64,000 nucleotides of DNA from Sabethes cyaneus (Eukaryota; Arthropoda; Insecta; Diptera; Culicidae). Numbering within the stretch: position 1 is the stretch's first letter; every line of letters starts with the position of its first letter. The position numbers were made by a program, and so were the translations under genes. Below the pieces are notes generated by a model, which saw nothing but the letters and a program-made list of their open reading frames with translations, was not told where the DNA came from and did no database searches. The stretch spans positions 12,432,001-12,496,000 of the forward strand of contig NC_071354.1 in assembly GCF_943734655.1 (NCBI RefSeq). The letters are read 5' to 3'. Below are positions 12,796 to 25,554 of the stretch, piece after piece.

Positions 12796-13570
12796 ATTTG
12801 CCTATTCCCGTCCTATCCAACACAAATTATTAAAAATATCAGCATTTTTATGACACACAATGCAAAACTAGTTATTCCCTAATATTTTAGTTAGTTGTCT
12901 ATCATACGCAATCAATCAAAGTGAGCTGAGATCTATTTAAATACTTTTTATCATTAAAGAAGTCCTACCAGCCAAATTTCCTACGTTTTTTTCGTGCGAC
13001 GAAGAAGATAATGTCAACTAATCGTTTTAATTTCCGTCATTCATAAATGAAAATAACTCAAGCAAAGGCATTGTCGTTATTCTACAGCCAGGAGAACTTG
13101 CCTGACCTGCAAAATAACAATTGTCATGCCGTCCTACACAAATACATGCGCGTTAGCTTCGTAAACATTGTTATGATTTTTAGTTCGGACGATGAAAAAT
13201 TTTGATGAACGGATTTTAAAACGGTACGACGAATTTTAGAAATAAAGTCAGTTGCGTAATTTCAATAATATGCTTTAATAGTCGCTTTTCAGTGATTTCA
13301 AAGTTCACGGATCGGAAGGTAAGTGTGTTTTAGTCAAATCAGCACAAGAACTTTTGGAGTTTTCATTAAATCCATCCAACAAATGATGAAAATTAGAATG
13401 GCTTTACTTATTACGACGGGAATTAGAAAAAACCCTACATCTGATTAGGCGCGTTATTCTGTAGAGTAAAAGTCATGAGCAAACGATTTGCGGTTCGCTC
13501 TGATGTTCGATTATGCCAACCGTAATATAAAGTCTGTCCCATTCAGAAGCCGCTTGTTAGTTGGTTGCGA
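12796..13570. other. Unclassified AT-rich DNA
   Basis: No coding motif or repeat boundary is recognised. Confidence 0.35.
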
Positions 13571-13700
13571 GGTACGATGCTGCTGCTGCTGGCGGCTCTG
13601 CTAGATAGAGTCAGTAGGATTGTTGTGCTAGCCCCCTAACTGTCATGTACTCTAATAGCCGGCTGTGAAGTCCAAGACTTTGTTTTGCTTTGCAGTGTAT
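13571..13700 (+). mobile_element. tRNA-derived SINE (family 1), degraded copy
   Basis: It shares an ordered set of motifs with copies at 24085, 44655, 53360 and 58676: GGTACGATGCTG, GCTAGATAG, GTCAGTAGGAT, CTGTCATGTACTCTAATAGC, CGGCTGTGAAGTC and a CTTTGTTTTGCTTTG tail. The B-box region is replaced by a CTG run. It lies just left of the larger element at 13712. Confidence 0.68.
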
Positions 13701-13711
13701 CTAGTTATCTT

Positions 13712-14952
13712 CCCAGGTAACCGCTAAGCACTGAAAGCTTGAAATCTGCTCTAAATTTGCAAGTTACATGCTGCCAGATATAATTCAGCATTGTCAAAGC
13801 ATAGCAGCTTTAAAATGGCATTCTCAATGCTGAATTAATATTTACTTGAAGCACTATGAAAAGATGATTAGATGCTCTAAGCAAGCTTTATTGCCGTTAC
13901 CGGCATCAAAAGAGATTTTGAACACTGCTCACACTTGCAGGAAATCTTGCGAACGTACGCGTGATAACAGAAAAAATGCTTCCCTCTCTTTTTGTCTTAC
14001 TCAAAATCCTGCATCGCCGATTGAATAAACATCAACACGAATCTATAGGGCATATGCATACGGATAATATGCAAGAAATATTTCTATACATGTATGCCAT
14101 CACATAAAAAAACAATGCTGGAAGGACCTTCCAGCATTGGACAAAAGGTAGGAGTCAAAATGACTACTTGTCAAGCATAGCTACCAATATCCCCCCCCTT
14201 CCTTTCCGCTCTTCCCCCTCCTTCATCAAAAATTTTCAAAAAAAAAAAATTTTTTCATTTCTTTCCCCTACCCTTCATCAATTGTAGAACCATCGTTTCA
14301 AAAAAAAAAAAAAAAAAAAATATCAATATATGTATGACCTCATTCCAAGGTCAAGACTAAAATCTTGAGATTAGTCTATCACATAAAAAGAAAATAAAAG
14401 GTAGGTAATTCTCCCAAAGCGCAACTTATGGAAGATATGTGAAAAACAAAATCTTTCCCTCCATTCCGCCTTGATAAGCAAATCAAACATCCGAGTTAAG
14501 AATTTCGGTAATTTAAGTAGAGCTATTGGCAGCTGACTCGCAACTACTGTTTACAGTTCAACTGGTAAAGGCGTTGCCCTACTCCTCTATTCCTATTACT
14601 ATCGACAGATTGGCTGGCGGTTCAATTCTAACCGAAAAAGAAAATAACAAAAAGCAATCTTGAAACGTCAACAAAGTACGCCATATAAGCATAACAGAGA
14701 GGGAAGATAAAAAGGATGTACAATATATTTTTCGCATTTTTTTATGTTTGACGTTTTACCGTTACGCAACAGGCGTTACGTTTTATGACTTTTGTAAAGC
14801 TCCAAGCACTAATGTAGCCGGATATTTCGCCAAAACCGGCTTTTTAGCAGCTTTTTATAGGCATATTGAAGTATGCTGCACGATATGGTGTGCACCATAG
14901 GCTAATAAAAAGCTAGATTTCTGCTTCTTTAAGTGCTCACTGGTTACTTGGG
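13712..14952. mobile_element. DNA transposon-like element with CCCARGTAAC termini
   Basis: The left end reads CCCAGGTAACCGCTAAGCAC. The right end, complemented, reads CCCAAGTAACCAGTGAGCAC. That is an imperfect inverted terminal repeat of about 28 bp. The same CCCAAGTAAC terminus occurs on the MITE at 53686-54121 and at 32402. No transposase is present. The span includes a SINE-like block at 14110-14380, so the original element was shorter. A target duplication was not resolved. Confidence 0.55.
14110..14380 (+). repeat. SINE-like repeat (family 3) with pyrimidine- and A-rich segments
   Basis: The ordered motifs CCAGCATTGGACAAAAGG, TAGGAGTCAAAATGACTACT, a C/T-rich tract, CATCAATTGTAGAACCATCG, a 20-base A run near 14301-14320 and AAGGTCAAGACTAAAATC recur at 20945-21177 (plus) and 58855-59090 (minus). 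A short hairpin, GCTGGAAGG/CCTTCCAGC, sits at its start. Confidence 0.65.
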
Positions 14953-15040
14953 TTACGTTATCATATTTCCGAGTGTCTGCTGCATTCTGCACTACATTTC
15001 TTTTTGCTATAATCGCTATTGAGTGAGCTTAATATATTTT

Positions 15041-15330
15041 TCTGTTTAACTTGTCTCTGACTCTGTCGCGGTCCAACGTAAATTTTTTTGAGAGGAAAGT
15101 GAGGGAGTATCTGATGCGAAGAATAATAAATAAGATGAACTGAAAAATTACGATATGCAGGCTAAATATATATTAAGTGATTCAATGGCTGGTGGTACTC
15201 CAACCCACACTCTATTGGTTGGTGCCCAAAGATTTTATGCCATTAAACTACTGCCGCACCCTTATATACAGGCATGTCTAAACACTGAAACATACTGTGT
15301 GCCGCACTTGAAAAACCCCACGAAATTTAC
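15041..15330. repeat. Dispersed repeat, inverted copy at 18190-18410
   Basis: CTGGTGGTACTCCAACCCAC (near 15190) and the sequence around it match, in reverse complement, the block at 18260-18340. Both carry the motifs CTTGTCTCTGACTCTG and ATGAACTGAAAAATWACGAT. The CCAACCCACACTC part could be a worn tRNA-like B box. Family not recognised. Confidence 0.55.
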
Positions 15331-15568
15331 TTGAGCCGGTACGCTGCGACCGTGTCTAATGAAATAAACTGCACGCTCTGAAAAAGAACCCGCGATCCGT
15401 TCCAATGTAGTCTTTTAGACAACGGTGTTTTAACACGTCGGCAACAGTCGGGATTGCGTGCATTTACTTCGTAAAAGTTTCTCGGATATATGCTGTACGA
15501 TCAGCGTGTACTCGTGTTTTTGGAAGCTTGAAAATATTCGCCTACGGCGGATCCCGATTTATATGAAC

Positions 15569-17006
15569 ACTAGCTGACCCGACAAACCTCGTATTGCCAC
15601 AAATTAAACTATGTTGTACATAAATCGTGAATCTCGGATGACCTTTCTCACAATCTCGAGTTTTGCAAGTTTCTGAGGAGTTCATGGGTGGTTTAATATA
15701 CAAATTTTCCTCACAGTAAAGTAGAAAACAACTCCCCCCATTGCTTAGCCTGATAATATAAAGCGGATAGCATTAAGATATTCGCCACGATTATATAACA
15801 TTTCGCCGCATACCGTTTTGCGGAACACCACTTGTCGGTTGACCATAACGCGGAATAGAGTTTCGCGAAAAACCTTACGCGGGATGTACTATTTCGCGGA
15901 AAATGTTTTCGTGGTAAGTACCGTTTCGCAGGGATTATTCTCTCCATACTCGCTGTCGCTCGTTCGGACCCAACTGAACGAAAGTAATAGAGATCAGTAG
16001 ACCTAGGAAAATAAATAAACCTAATTGATAGTTTTTGGTGATCTTGTTTTTGACTAATGTTTTATGGAAGAGTCTAAAATTTCTCGAGTTCGATTAGTTT
16101 TTAAGTTACGAAAAAATTTCTGTTTTATTTGTATGAGAGCCCTTATCCCCCTACCAAAGGGGTGAGGCGACTAAAACTGTCATAAAAAATTCCTGTCCTC
16201 CCCCACATGCCAAATTTGGCTCCATTTGCTTGATTAGTTCTCGAGTTATGAGGAAATTTGTTTTTCATGTGTATGGGAGCCCCCCTGCTAAAGTGAGCAG
16301 GGGTCCTAATTCACCATAGAAAAAATTCTTGCCTCCTAAAACCTTCACATGCCAAATTTGGTCCCATTTCATTGATTAGTTCTCGAGTTATGAAAAAATT
16401 GTTTTTCATTTGTAGAGCCCCCCCTCCTAAAGTGGGGGGGTCCTCATTTATTATAGAAAAAATTCTTGCCTCCAAAAACACCCGCATGCCAAATATGGTT
16501 CCAATTGATTGATTAGTTCTCGAATTACGAGGAAATTTGTATTTCATTTGTATAGGAGTCCCCCCTCCTAAAGTGGGGAGGGGTCCAAATTCAGCATAGA
16601 AAAAATTCTTGCCTCCAAAAACCTTCACCTGCCAAATTTGGTTCCATTTGTTTGATTAGTTCTCGAGTTCTCCGCCTCTTAAAGGGGAAAGGAGCCGTAA
16701 TTCCTTCTAAAGAGGGGAGGGTTCTCAATTTACCATAGAAAAAGTTCTTGTCACCAAAACACCCACATGCCAAATTTTATTCCATTTGCTTGATTAGTTC
16801 TCGAATTATGCAAAAATTTGTGTTTCATTTGTATGGGAGCCCCCTCTCTTAGTGGAGGGAGGGGTCTCTAACCATCATAAGAACCTTCCCTGGCCCCAAA
16901 ATCCACTACATGCAAATTTTCACGCCAATTGGTTCAGTAGTTTTCGATTCTATAAGGAACATCCCGACAGACAGACAGACAGAAATCCATCTTTATAGGT
17001 ATAGAT
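15569..17006 (+). mobile_element. Helitron-like non-autonomous element A (HINE/mini-me type)
   Basis: It starts ACTAGCTGACCCGACAAAC and ends with a GACA tract (16966-16983) followed by CTTTATAGGTATAGAT. Between these lie about five diverged copies of a roughly 150-bp unit with the motifs CATGCCAAATTTGG, TGATTAGTTCTCGAGTTATG, GGAAATTTG and a GGGGAGGGGTCC box. Elements with this start, a GTCT/GACA microsatellite near the 3' end and no coding capacity are known in insects as mini-me, DINE-1-like or Helentron-associated elements. No Rep/helicase is present. Two further copies lie at 33149-35703 and 35784-52619. Confidence 0.72.
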
Positions 17007-18189
17007 GAATGAATATATGGTACTACCACCTGCCTTAGCAGAACATCTGTTCATAGCAATGGTGCTATCATGTCAAAAAGAGTTAAATATATTCAACGAT
17101 TGGTCATGCTTCTTGTATGAAGGGCCAAAAGGGAATTGGTCGATAAGCAATATCACTTACACGTACCAGGGATTTAGAGAATCTCCTTCCAAGGGCTAAG
17201 TCGCCTGAGCCAATCGTTGAATAAACCATCTTAATGCAGAATAACTCCAGCAGGTGGGGAGAAGAGCCCGCTCATTATCCACGATGTGTTGTTAATCGGG
17301 CCAAGATTAACCCTAAAAAGTTGACTGTTTCACTCTCCCTAGGCCCACCGCTTCAAACAAGTGCCTCTGATGGTCCCTCCTTCTTCCCGATTGTAGTTTA
17401 TTTATGAAATGTGGTATACATGGGTAAAAATAGAACAATCTCACCAGCAGTCCTTCGAATGGAATAGAGTTGCGTCCTTTTAGTTTCCATAAGTGCTTTT
17501 AATTGATTTAATTTTTTCTTCTGGTATCCAATATACATGTGCAGTATTAACACTCGTATTGGCCAAAGTTTTTACTATATAGCAGGAGATGCCTCATAAG
17601 CTGAAACGAAAAAACTAATTAAAATTACTTATTTTATGCTTACCTATTAACAAGGTCGTGTGGCTCCGCCGTCTACCCAAAACCTCGATTTTGAGATCAG
17701 GCAGCCGGAAACCACCCAGTTACACACCTCCTAGCTTGGCTACTTAATAGAGCATTACCGGGTAAGGCCACGTGGAAGCGCTAGATAGGGGCTTGGGATA
17801 GCTAGAGCTATATTGGACGCTCCTCATTTGCCTTCCCCATTTCATACACGCCTACGGTGCATCCCGATTTCAACTAAAACTCGGAAACGTGCTAACCAAG
17901 GACATTGAAAACTGAGGCTGAAAATATATCAAATGCAACGCAACCGGTGTAATGCTTCCTATACTTCGTGTTTGTTCGCCTATACGCGAACGGTGTGCAA
18001 AACGAGATTAAGTTTGTTGAGTCGTTTTAGGCAACGATACCGACACAATTTTGTTTCCCCAATTTTTTATCATCCTATAGACGCTCCCCTACCGACGGTA
18101 ATTATTTTTGTACAATTACTCTTTGCTTCTACCACCGAAAAGATACTGTAGCACGGTAGAAGCAAGCAGTCAGTTGCCGACCAAGTTCA
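17007..18189. other. Unclassified DNA
   Basis: No coding domain recognised. CGCCTACGGTGCATCCCGAT at about 17851 nearly repeats the sequence just left of Helitron-like element A (15539-15560), so the two flanks probably belong to one older repeat family. Confidence 0.35.
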
Positions 18190-18410
18190 GTGTATACCAC
18201 ATCGTGTGTGTTTTTTCTGTTTTACTTGTCTCTGACTCTGACTGAGACCATCTAATATAAGGATGCACCAGTAATTTAATTGCATAAAACCAATGGGTAC
18301 CAATCAAAAGAGTGTGGGTTGTAGTCCCACCTGCCATTGAACGACCCTATATATCTTTAACCTATATATCGTTATTTTTCAGTTCATCTAGTTTATCATT
18401 CCTATAAAAA
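18190..18410. repeat. Dispersed repeat, inverted relative to 15041-15330
   Basis: See the partner copy at 15041. The shared core is the complement of GTGGGACTACAACCCACACT and its flanks, ending near CAGTTCATCTAGTTTATCAT. Confidence 0.5.
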
Positions 18411-18610
18411 GATGTCTGCATGTCTGCAGACGTGCACGATGGCTCGACCAGGTGGAAAGCGATTTGCGACTTCTGAGACGACTAGGAAATTGGCGACGAG
18501 TGGCCCAAGACCGAGTTGAATGGAAACGAGTGCTTGAAACAGCACGAGCCACCCCGGCTCTATGCTGCTGAAGAAGAAGAAGAAGAAGAAAAAGATGATT
18601 TATGCGTGCT

Positions 18611-20797
18611 GCAGCCGAATTCCGGTGCTTCAAGAAAATTTCCGAAAAATCTCTTTACGAAAAGAAATTCTTAGAATCTCTTTCTCTTCCAATAATTCTC
18701 TTTTCTTTTTACCGTATTCCGAGCATCTAAAGAGAAAGAAAACTATGATGTCTGCGGAAAGAGAAAATGTAGTTTTTTCTATTCTCCGCTAGATGGCTTC
18801 GAGAGCTTTTCTTTAACTTCTCCCTAATATGCGTTGAAAAAATCATCCAACTTACTTTTTTACAGCTTTTGAATTAATTTATAATAACCAAAATGTTTCA
18901 TAACATATTGTACTGCCGCCGAATTTCGAACAAAAAACTTACGAAGAGATTTTTTAAATTTTCTTATTTTGGAATTCCGGTGAAATGCCTTAAGAAAACA
19001 CTTTGACGTTTAAAAAAGAAAAAGAGATTTTTAATCTCTTCAAGATTTTTCGGGTCAGAGAAACCGAAGAAAATTTTTACTTACATTGAAAATGTATCAA
19101 ATCTATATAAAACAATAAAAATGTATGCTCCGAGCAATGGAGATTTTTTTTTATTGTCATTTTGATGCAAAAAGGAGATATAATCATCACACAGCGGGTT
19201 AGATATCTAAACCGTGCATAGCGTGCAAACACCTGATTTTACGGAGGTGTCTTTGGTGAGGTTTATTAGTTAAAAATAGTCTATCTTTCTGAAAACTAGT
19301 TGTGTATCCACCTATTAGGGTAATGTAAGTTTCGTTTTTGTTTTTAATGCATGCAAAGCTGCTTACTTTAGTATGGCGTCATAAAGTTGTAGAACATATT
19401 TTAAATATACGTTTTCGGTGCTTTCAAATGTTCTCAACATGCTGAAATATATATTTTATAAGAAAGCCTGTTATCGTTAAAATGTATATTAGACAAATTA
19501 TAACATATTAAAAAACACACATTTCAATAAACAATCGCTCGTATTTTTAAACAGTTTATAAGATTACACCAACCGCAATCAATTATAGGGGTATTGTATT
19601 CTATAAAGTTGATAAATTTGGCATGTTTTGCAACTGCAACTTTGTGAAGAGTTGAAGACTTTGTGTACATACGTTCAAATGGTCTATTTTTTATGTAAAA
19701 TATGTTGAAAATCAGTGATTCATTACCGCCATCTAGCGACGTTATTGCCGCAATTTATCAACGCTATCGATAATAGCTTTACATCGATAATAGTGTTCGA
19801 CATCGGAACGTAAATTGAAGTCCGGAATCGGAACAGAGCCAAATTGGACCGGAATAAAGTCGGACTAAAAAAGTTCGTTCCGATTTTTAACCGGACCAAT
19901 TTTCGTTCCGGTGTTGATTCGATAGTACTGCAACGCTTTAGCATTGACTATAAATATTGTGACTATGTGAAAAACTTATCATTTTGGTAATAAGCTTATT
20001 TTATATCCTTAGTTTATTGTTTTTAAATATTAAATTGCTACTATTTAAAAAAACGAAAAAAATTGACAGTTATTGATATCCATTTTTACAGTGATTTCCC
20101 GTTACAGAAAAATAGTGATTGATGCATTATCTACAAACGATTGCTTATTACGCAGCGTAACAAAAACTAGGTTATTATCACCCTAATCTATAACGTCCAC
20201 AGACAGACTATTTTTGATTAATAAACTACTCCAAAGATCACTGACTATCACCGACGAACTGACATGACATAGAAGAAAATGCTTTAAAAACTATCGTCCC
20301 ACACTTTTTGCCTGCACACTGCACCCTCTGTTATGCATGTTACGGAGTAGCTTTTACTTGTAAGGTTTTATACCGTAAGGTTTTTACAAATGTATGGTTT
20401 CTTACTAAAAACTCGAGTGGCGCGGTGTGGCCATGTCGCGAAACATGCTTTTTTGAAAAATGAGTAGTTCTTGAATAGACGATGAAATTAACACGAGTGT
20501 CTCGTCTGTTTGTCTGTGGTAATATCTTCTTTTAGAATTAAAATGTGATAAAATCGCTGTCTTCATTACTCTAAGTATAAATTTTTATTGTTTTACAATA
20601 GTTTTAAAACACACTTAGTGCAAGTAAAAAAATGATTCTAATTCTCTTACACGAAAACTTTCGAAGAGATTAAAAATCTCTTTTCCTTTTTTAAACGTCA
20701 AAGATTCTCTTAAAGCTTTTTGCCGGAATTCCAAAATAAGAAAATTCTAAAAATCTCTTCTAAAATGTCTTTTCTTTTACGTCCGGAATTCGGCTGC
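18611..20797. mobile_element. Foldback-type element with GCAGCCGAATTCCGG ends
   Basis: The left end GCAGCCGAATTCCGG (18611-18625) is perfectly complementary to the right end at 20783-20797. Longer subterminal inverted repeats follow: the segment around 18955-19045 (GGAATTCCGG, CTTTGACGTTTAAAAAAG, GAGATTTTTAATCTCTTC) recurs in reverse at about 20660-20755. No transposase was recognised in the roughly 1.6-kb centre. A target duplication was not resolved. A GAA run (18568-18596) lies just outside the left end. Confidence 0.65.
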
Positions 20798-20944
20798 TGG
20801 TATGTATTTGGGTTTACCCTTCCTTGCTTGCTCTATCTTACCCACCACGTTTCTCTTATGCCAGTACAGTCTCCAATTATAGCCATACCAAGTGCCAATT
20901 ATAGCTGACCAGTACTTCTATAAGAGTGATTTTTGCACTGTCAA

Positions 20945-21177
20945 GCAGGCTTCATCGGGATAATAAACAATTCAGCAGCCCTGGCGGGTGTTGTGGGTTC
21001 AAATCGGGTTATAATCTCTGATTATAGCTTGGTTCGACCCATGCACCTTCCAGCATTGGACAAAGACAAAAAGTAGGAGTCACAACGACAACTTGTTAAG
21101 CGTAGCTACCTATTATCTCCCTTCCTTTCCTTTACCGTCCCTCCATCAATTGTAGAACCATCGTTTCAAAAAATATT
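20945..21177 (+). mobile_element. tRNA-derived SINE (family 3)
   Basis: A tRNA-like head (CAGCAGCCCTGGCGGGTG, GTGGGTTCAAATCGGG) precedes the family-3 body CCTTCCAGCATTGGACAAAG, GTAGGAGTCACAACGAC, TAGCTACC and CATCAATTGTAGAACCATCG. The B-box-like GGTTCAAATCGG supports RNA polymerase III ancestry. It abuts the oppositely oriented SINE at 21178. Confidence 0.65.
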
Positions 21178-21345
21178 AATTCAGCATGATGGAAGGGTAG
21201 TGAGGAACCTGAGAATAAACCTGTGCTAAAGTCACATGACATCGAGTAGCCTGATTCTACTAAGATTCGAACCCATGACCACTTGCTTGTCAAAGCAGAC
21301 TCGATAACCTTGCAGATACAGAGACCCCCCCCCAACCCCATCAGC
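21178..21345 (-). mobile_element. tRNA-derived SINE (family 2), reverse copy
   Basis: On the minus strand: GGTTATCGAGTCTGCTTTGA, GTGGTCATGGGTTCGAATCT, TAGTAGAATCAGGCTACTCG, then GTTCCTCACTACCCTTCCAT. This is the uninterrupted form of the SINE at 6579, and it shows where the MITE at 6654-6764 entered that copy. The GGTTCGAATC B box is intact. Confidence 0.75.
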
Positions 21346-21479
21346 CTTACTTACTCTTACTCAGTGTATCGTGTAAATATTGAGAATGACTTCTCGGGCA
21401 TAGACGTTTCCATTAGACAAATTCTTTGAATAGAATTTGGCTCTATCTGAATAGAGATAAGTGCGTCATCTCTCTGTCC

Positions 21480-21860
21480 CTTTTATTTTCTTACCCTTTC
21501 GTTCTTTCTCGTTCGTTTGTTTGCTCTCTCTCTCGCTCACCTTTGCCTTTCCTTCTGTCTCTATCTCTCACTCTCTGTCTCTCGCTCACATTCACCCACT
21601 CTTTCTCTCTCTCTCTCTCTCTCTCTCATTTCTTCTCATTTTTCCTCTCTCACCCTCTCTTGCTCTGCCTCATTATTATTTTCTCTCTCCATCACTCTGT
21701 CCCTCTATCCCCTTGTTTCTCTCTCCCTCTTTCTTTCCCGCTCTCTTCCCTCTTTCTCACACTATCTCTCTCTCACTCCTTCTCTTTTTCGCCTCATTCT
21801 CATTCTTTCGCTCTTTCTGGCTCTCCCTCTCCCATACCTCTCTCTGTGCGTTTGATTATG
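21480..21860 (+). repeat. Low-complexity CT-rich tract
   Basis: About 380 bp of imperfect TCTC/CTTT sequence, including a run of 13 CT units near 21601-21628. The long Ser/Leu-rich open frames through it (21426-21953 and two others) arise from the base composition and are not genes. Confidence 0.9.
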
Positions 21861-23366
21861 ACTCTTTCTGTATCAAAATCAAAATTTAAAACCCGATTTA
21901 ATCCACCTATTGGTGAAAGGAACCTTTGTTATACTATCTCATTTGTCATTTAAGTTAGAATTCGACACGCCTTCGGAACATAATTCAACTTTTATAACAT
22001 TATGGTAGTTATCATCAATACATATGCATGTCTATGTAATATACTGATAAATTTGTATAATATTTGAAATCAATCAAAAAATCGTGTGTAAAGTTCTTGG
22101 GTAGGATTAATATTTAAGGGGGAACCCTCAATGGAAAGTCGAAAAACTTGTTTGTTATGCATGTTTGAGAGCCTTTTACCTTGAGAAATATTGAGCCCAA
22201 AATATTTTTCGGAACGTGGTCTCGTTGAGAATTTGCAATAAAATTGTGGGATCGCTTGAAGGGAAGTGCAGTGCTGTACAATAGTTTAAACGCGCTCTCC
22301 TCTAAACCATATGTTTTCATCGACGGTGCGTGTATCTCAGTATCTAGAGGATCGTTTTGGCTGATTTTTTTGACGTATAAAAATTAATCATCTAAATTGT
22401 GACGTAGCCGCTTTTCGATGTCTCAATTTTCGCTGCATTTTAAAAAAATCGTTACATTTCGCAACTAGTAAGAGGTAGATAGTTGTTATGTATACCAAAG
22501 TTGCCTATTTTACTGTATTCTACAACTTTTGTGGAGACACTGTGTACTTTTTTGGACGCATTTAAAAAAACAAAAATTTGTAACACCCTAATAGGTAGAT
22601 TTACGGTCACCCTAATAGTGTAAAAAGTTGCGCCATATTTTTAAAATAAACTCTTCCAAAGACCTGGAAAATAAAGCAGTTTTGCGCTAGAGCACATGAT
22701 CGCGTTTTTTTTCTATTCGGTTCATATCAGTAAAGTTTGCTTCAATAATTTCATCAATGTTTTTCAAATAACTTTTGACTGGTAAGGCCAATTTTAATAA
22801 GATTTAGCAAATATGTTCACAGCATTAAGGCCTCTCGTTTGATACTAAGATAATTGAAATCTGATTAATTATCTGGTTAAAATCGTTATGAATAATTGTA
22901 AATTTTATTATGCTGTACACGACTGCTCATAACTTTCAAATTAAGCATCCAATCAAAAAACAAATCAATAGTGATCTATGAGGCTATATTACCTACCAAA
23001 TGATATTAATAGCGCATAAATCGGTTTGGCCATCTCTGAGAAACGCTCGACTAATTGACACCTTGAAAAAGCACATTTTTAAGCATAACTTTTGAACCGC
23101 TTGATTGTTTTCGATAAAACTCTCCCTAAAAATTCGTAGTAGCAAGAGCCTTCATTTGATACTAAAATTGTTGAAATCGGTTGAGCGGTTCCGGAGAAAA
23201 TCATGTCATGTAATTTTTACATTTTTGCTTATAACTTTTAAACAAAATGTCGAACCGCCAAACAATTCAATAGTGATCTACAAGGTGATAACACCTTTCA
23301 AATAAGCGTAATAGCAAACGAATCGGTTCAGCAATCTTCGAGAAACAGACGACTAAAGTCAAGCGT

Positions 23367-23929
<563 letters not shown>

Positions 23930-24026
23930 ACAGACATTGCTCAATTCGTCGAACCTTATCGATTAGTATATGTGACTCGGCCCTCCGGGCCTCGGATCAA
24001 CTTCGTGTTTTTCGACCAATTTTTAA

Positions 24027-24051
24027 ACCTTTGTTATAGTATAACAAAGGT
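24027..24051. repeat. Perfect 12-bp-stem palindrome
   Basis: ACCTTTGTTATA, one G, then TATAACAAAGGT. It probably marks or forms the terminus of the CA-tract element. Confidence 0.8.
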
Positions 24052-24084
24052 AAAAATGATCCGCTTTTGTTCAACCGTCCAGTC

Positions 24085-24240
24085 GGCTTCGGGGTATACG
24101 ATGTTGGTCTAACAAGCCAGTCGTCGTATGTACGAATCTCGGCTGGGAGGTGCTGCTATTGAGTCAGTAGAATAGTTGCACTAGCCCTGTAATTGTCCTG
24201 TACTCTAATAACCGGCTGCGAAGTCTGTCGATAAAGAAGA
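24085..24240 (+). mobile_element. tRNA-derived SINE (family 1)
   Basis: Contains GATGTTGGTCTAACAAGCCA, GTCGTCGTATGTACGAATCT (B-box region), GTCAGTAGAATAGTTGCACT, GTCCTGTACTCTAATAACCG and GCGAAGTCTGTCGATAAAGA. It matches the better copy at 53360-53560 along its whole length. Confidence 0.78.
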
Positions 24241-25019
24241 ACCAAGTTCTCAACAGGACGTTTATAATCATGGCTTTTTTTTTTATTTTGTTCAAATTTG
24301 TTCTGTAAAATCCTGTTCCTCATTTGACGTTTAGGGTGCCCGTTCTGTGTTAGAGTGATTTCAAAAATCGTCGTTTTTAGCAAACTTTTCTTTTAAATTC
24401 ATAACTAAAAAATAGTAAAAATGGTGAAATAAAATCTGGCCTGACGTTTTGATAGTTCTTATCCGCAAATGAGAGATTTCCGTTGGGTCTCCTCTCCGCA
24501 CAGATACAAATATACAATGCATGCAATGCGGATTTTAATACGTTGCGGAAATTTGACAGAAAACCCATGAAAAAGCTGTCAAATTTCCGCACCGTATTGA
24601 AATCCATATGCGTTGTGTGTGGGCCTTTACGCTTATCATGACGACGCAAATGCACTAGAACGTATCTTTTTCGCGTGAGATAGTCATGGTAGCTGGCGTC
24701 ATAAGCTTGCTAATCGTTTAAAAAATTGCGTTGAAATGCTTTTAAGGGTGTTTATAGTATCTTTAGGGTCAGACAAGATGTGAAAGAGAAAGAGCAGAAA
24801 ATTAGGTAAAAGAGGGCCATTGAAGCAACACTTGTTAGGTTAAAATAATAAGTAAACTAAGTAAAAATACGTAAAATCAGTAACCCTGTTCGCAACATTA
24901 CATCAGTTTGCCTTAAACTGCTTCTAGCTTACAACAGTTTTTTAGACTTCTTTATGTTTCAATTGATGATGGCCTAACAACATGTCAGGAAACGGCAGTT
25001 TCGTCCACTGGTCTCAGAG
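24241..25019. other. Unclassified DNA
   Basis: It contains a short inverted repeat: GGATTTTAATACGTTGCGGAAATTTGACAG (24531-24560) mirrored by CTGTCAAATTTCCGCACCGT at 24576-24595. This could be a small foldback element. Nothing else is recognised. Confidence 0.4.
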
Positions 25020-25460
25020 GTGCAGGTAATGACGCAGCAGCTGAATAAGATTGTCTTTCGCTCCGAACTGGCCGTGAACGGAGGAATTTCTAATACGAAG
25101 TGCCTGCCGCAAGTTGCGTCGTTCATCAAGAAATACCATAAGGGCGAAAACGCGGTGTTCTGGCGTCGGCCCACTACTCGAAACGATCGTTGAAGGAGCT
25201 GGAACGGCAGAATATCGAAGTCGTCGAACCCGCCGAACGTCCCCCAGCTGCGTCCCATCGAGAAATTCTGGACCAACCTGAAGCGTAAGATCTAGTCCAA
25301 CAATTTTGTCGCGAAAACTGAGGAGGAATTGATAAATAAAACGAAGGAAGAACTCAAAAACATGCCTATACGCATGCTTTCGTCCGCCATGCCGAATGCT
25401 CCGGTCAACTGCCGGAAGGCCGCTCGCAAGGGCGTAGAATTTTTTTGCAAGTAAGCTAAT
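25020..25460 (+). pseudogene. Mariner-type transposase C-terminal fragment
   Basis: Plus-strand frames give SELAVNGGISNTKCLPQVAS, FIKKYHKGENAVFWRR, then NPPNVPQLRPIEKFWTNLKR and EEELINKTKEELKNMPIR. The PPNxPQLRPIExFW motif carries the third catalytic acidic residue (E) of IS630/Tc1/mariner transposases of the DD37E/DD41D type. The middle part around the second D (normally in FWPDLA) is lost after VFWRR. An internal stop and frameshifts show it is dead. It lies back to back with a second transposase fragment on the other strand at 25555-25975. Confidence 0.7.
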
Positions 25461-25554
25461 ATAATTACCTTCAATGGGAAATTTATCAAACTCAATTAGC
25501 TGTTTTAGTTTTTTTATCACCATCCGAAAAAGGTTCATTTTTTAATGCATACGT

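Noticed and set aside
21426..21953. Ser/Leu-rich 175-codon frame resembling a membrane protein
   Set aside because: Produced by a CT-rich low-complexity tract; three overlapping frames are open and none has a motif.
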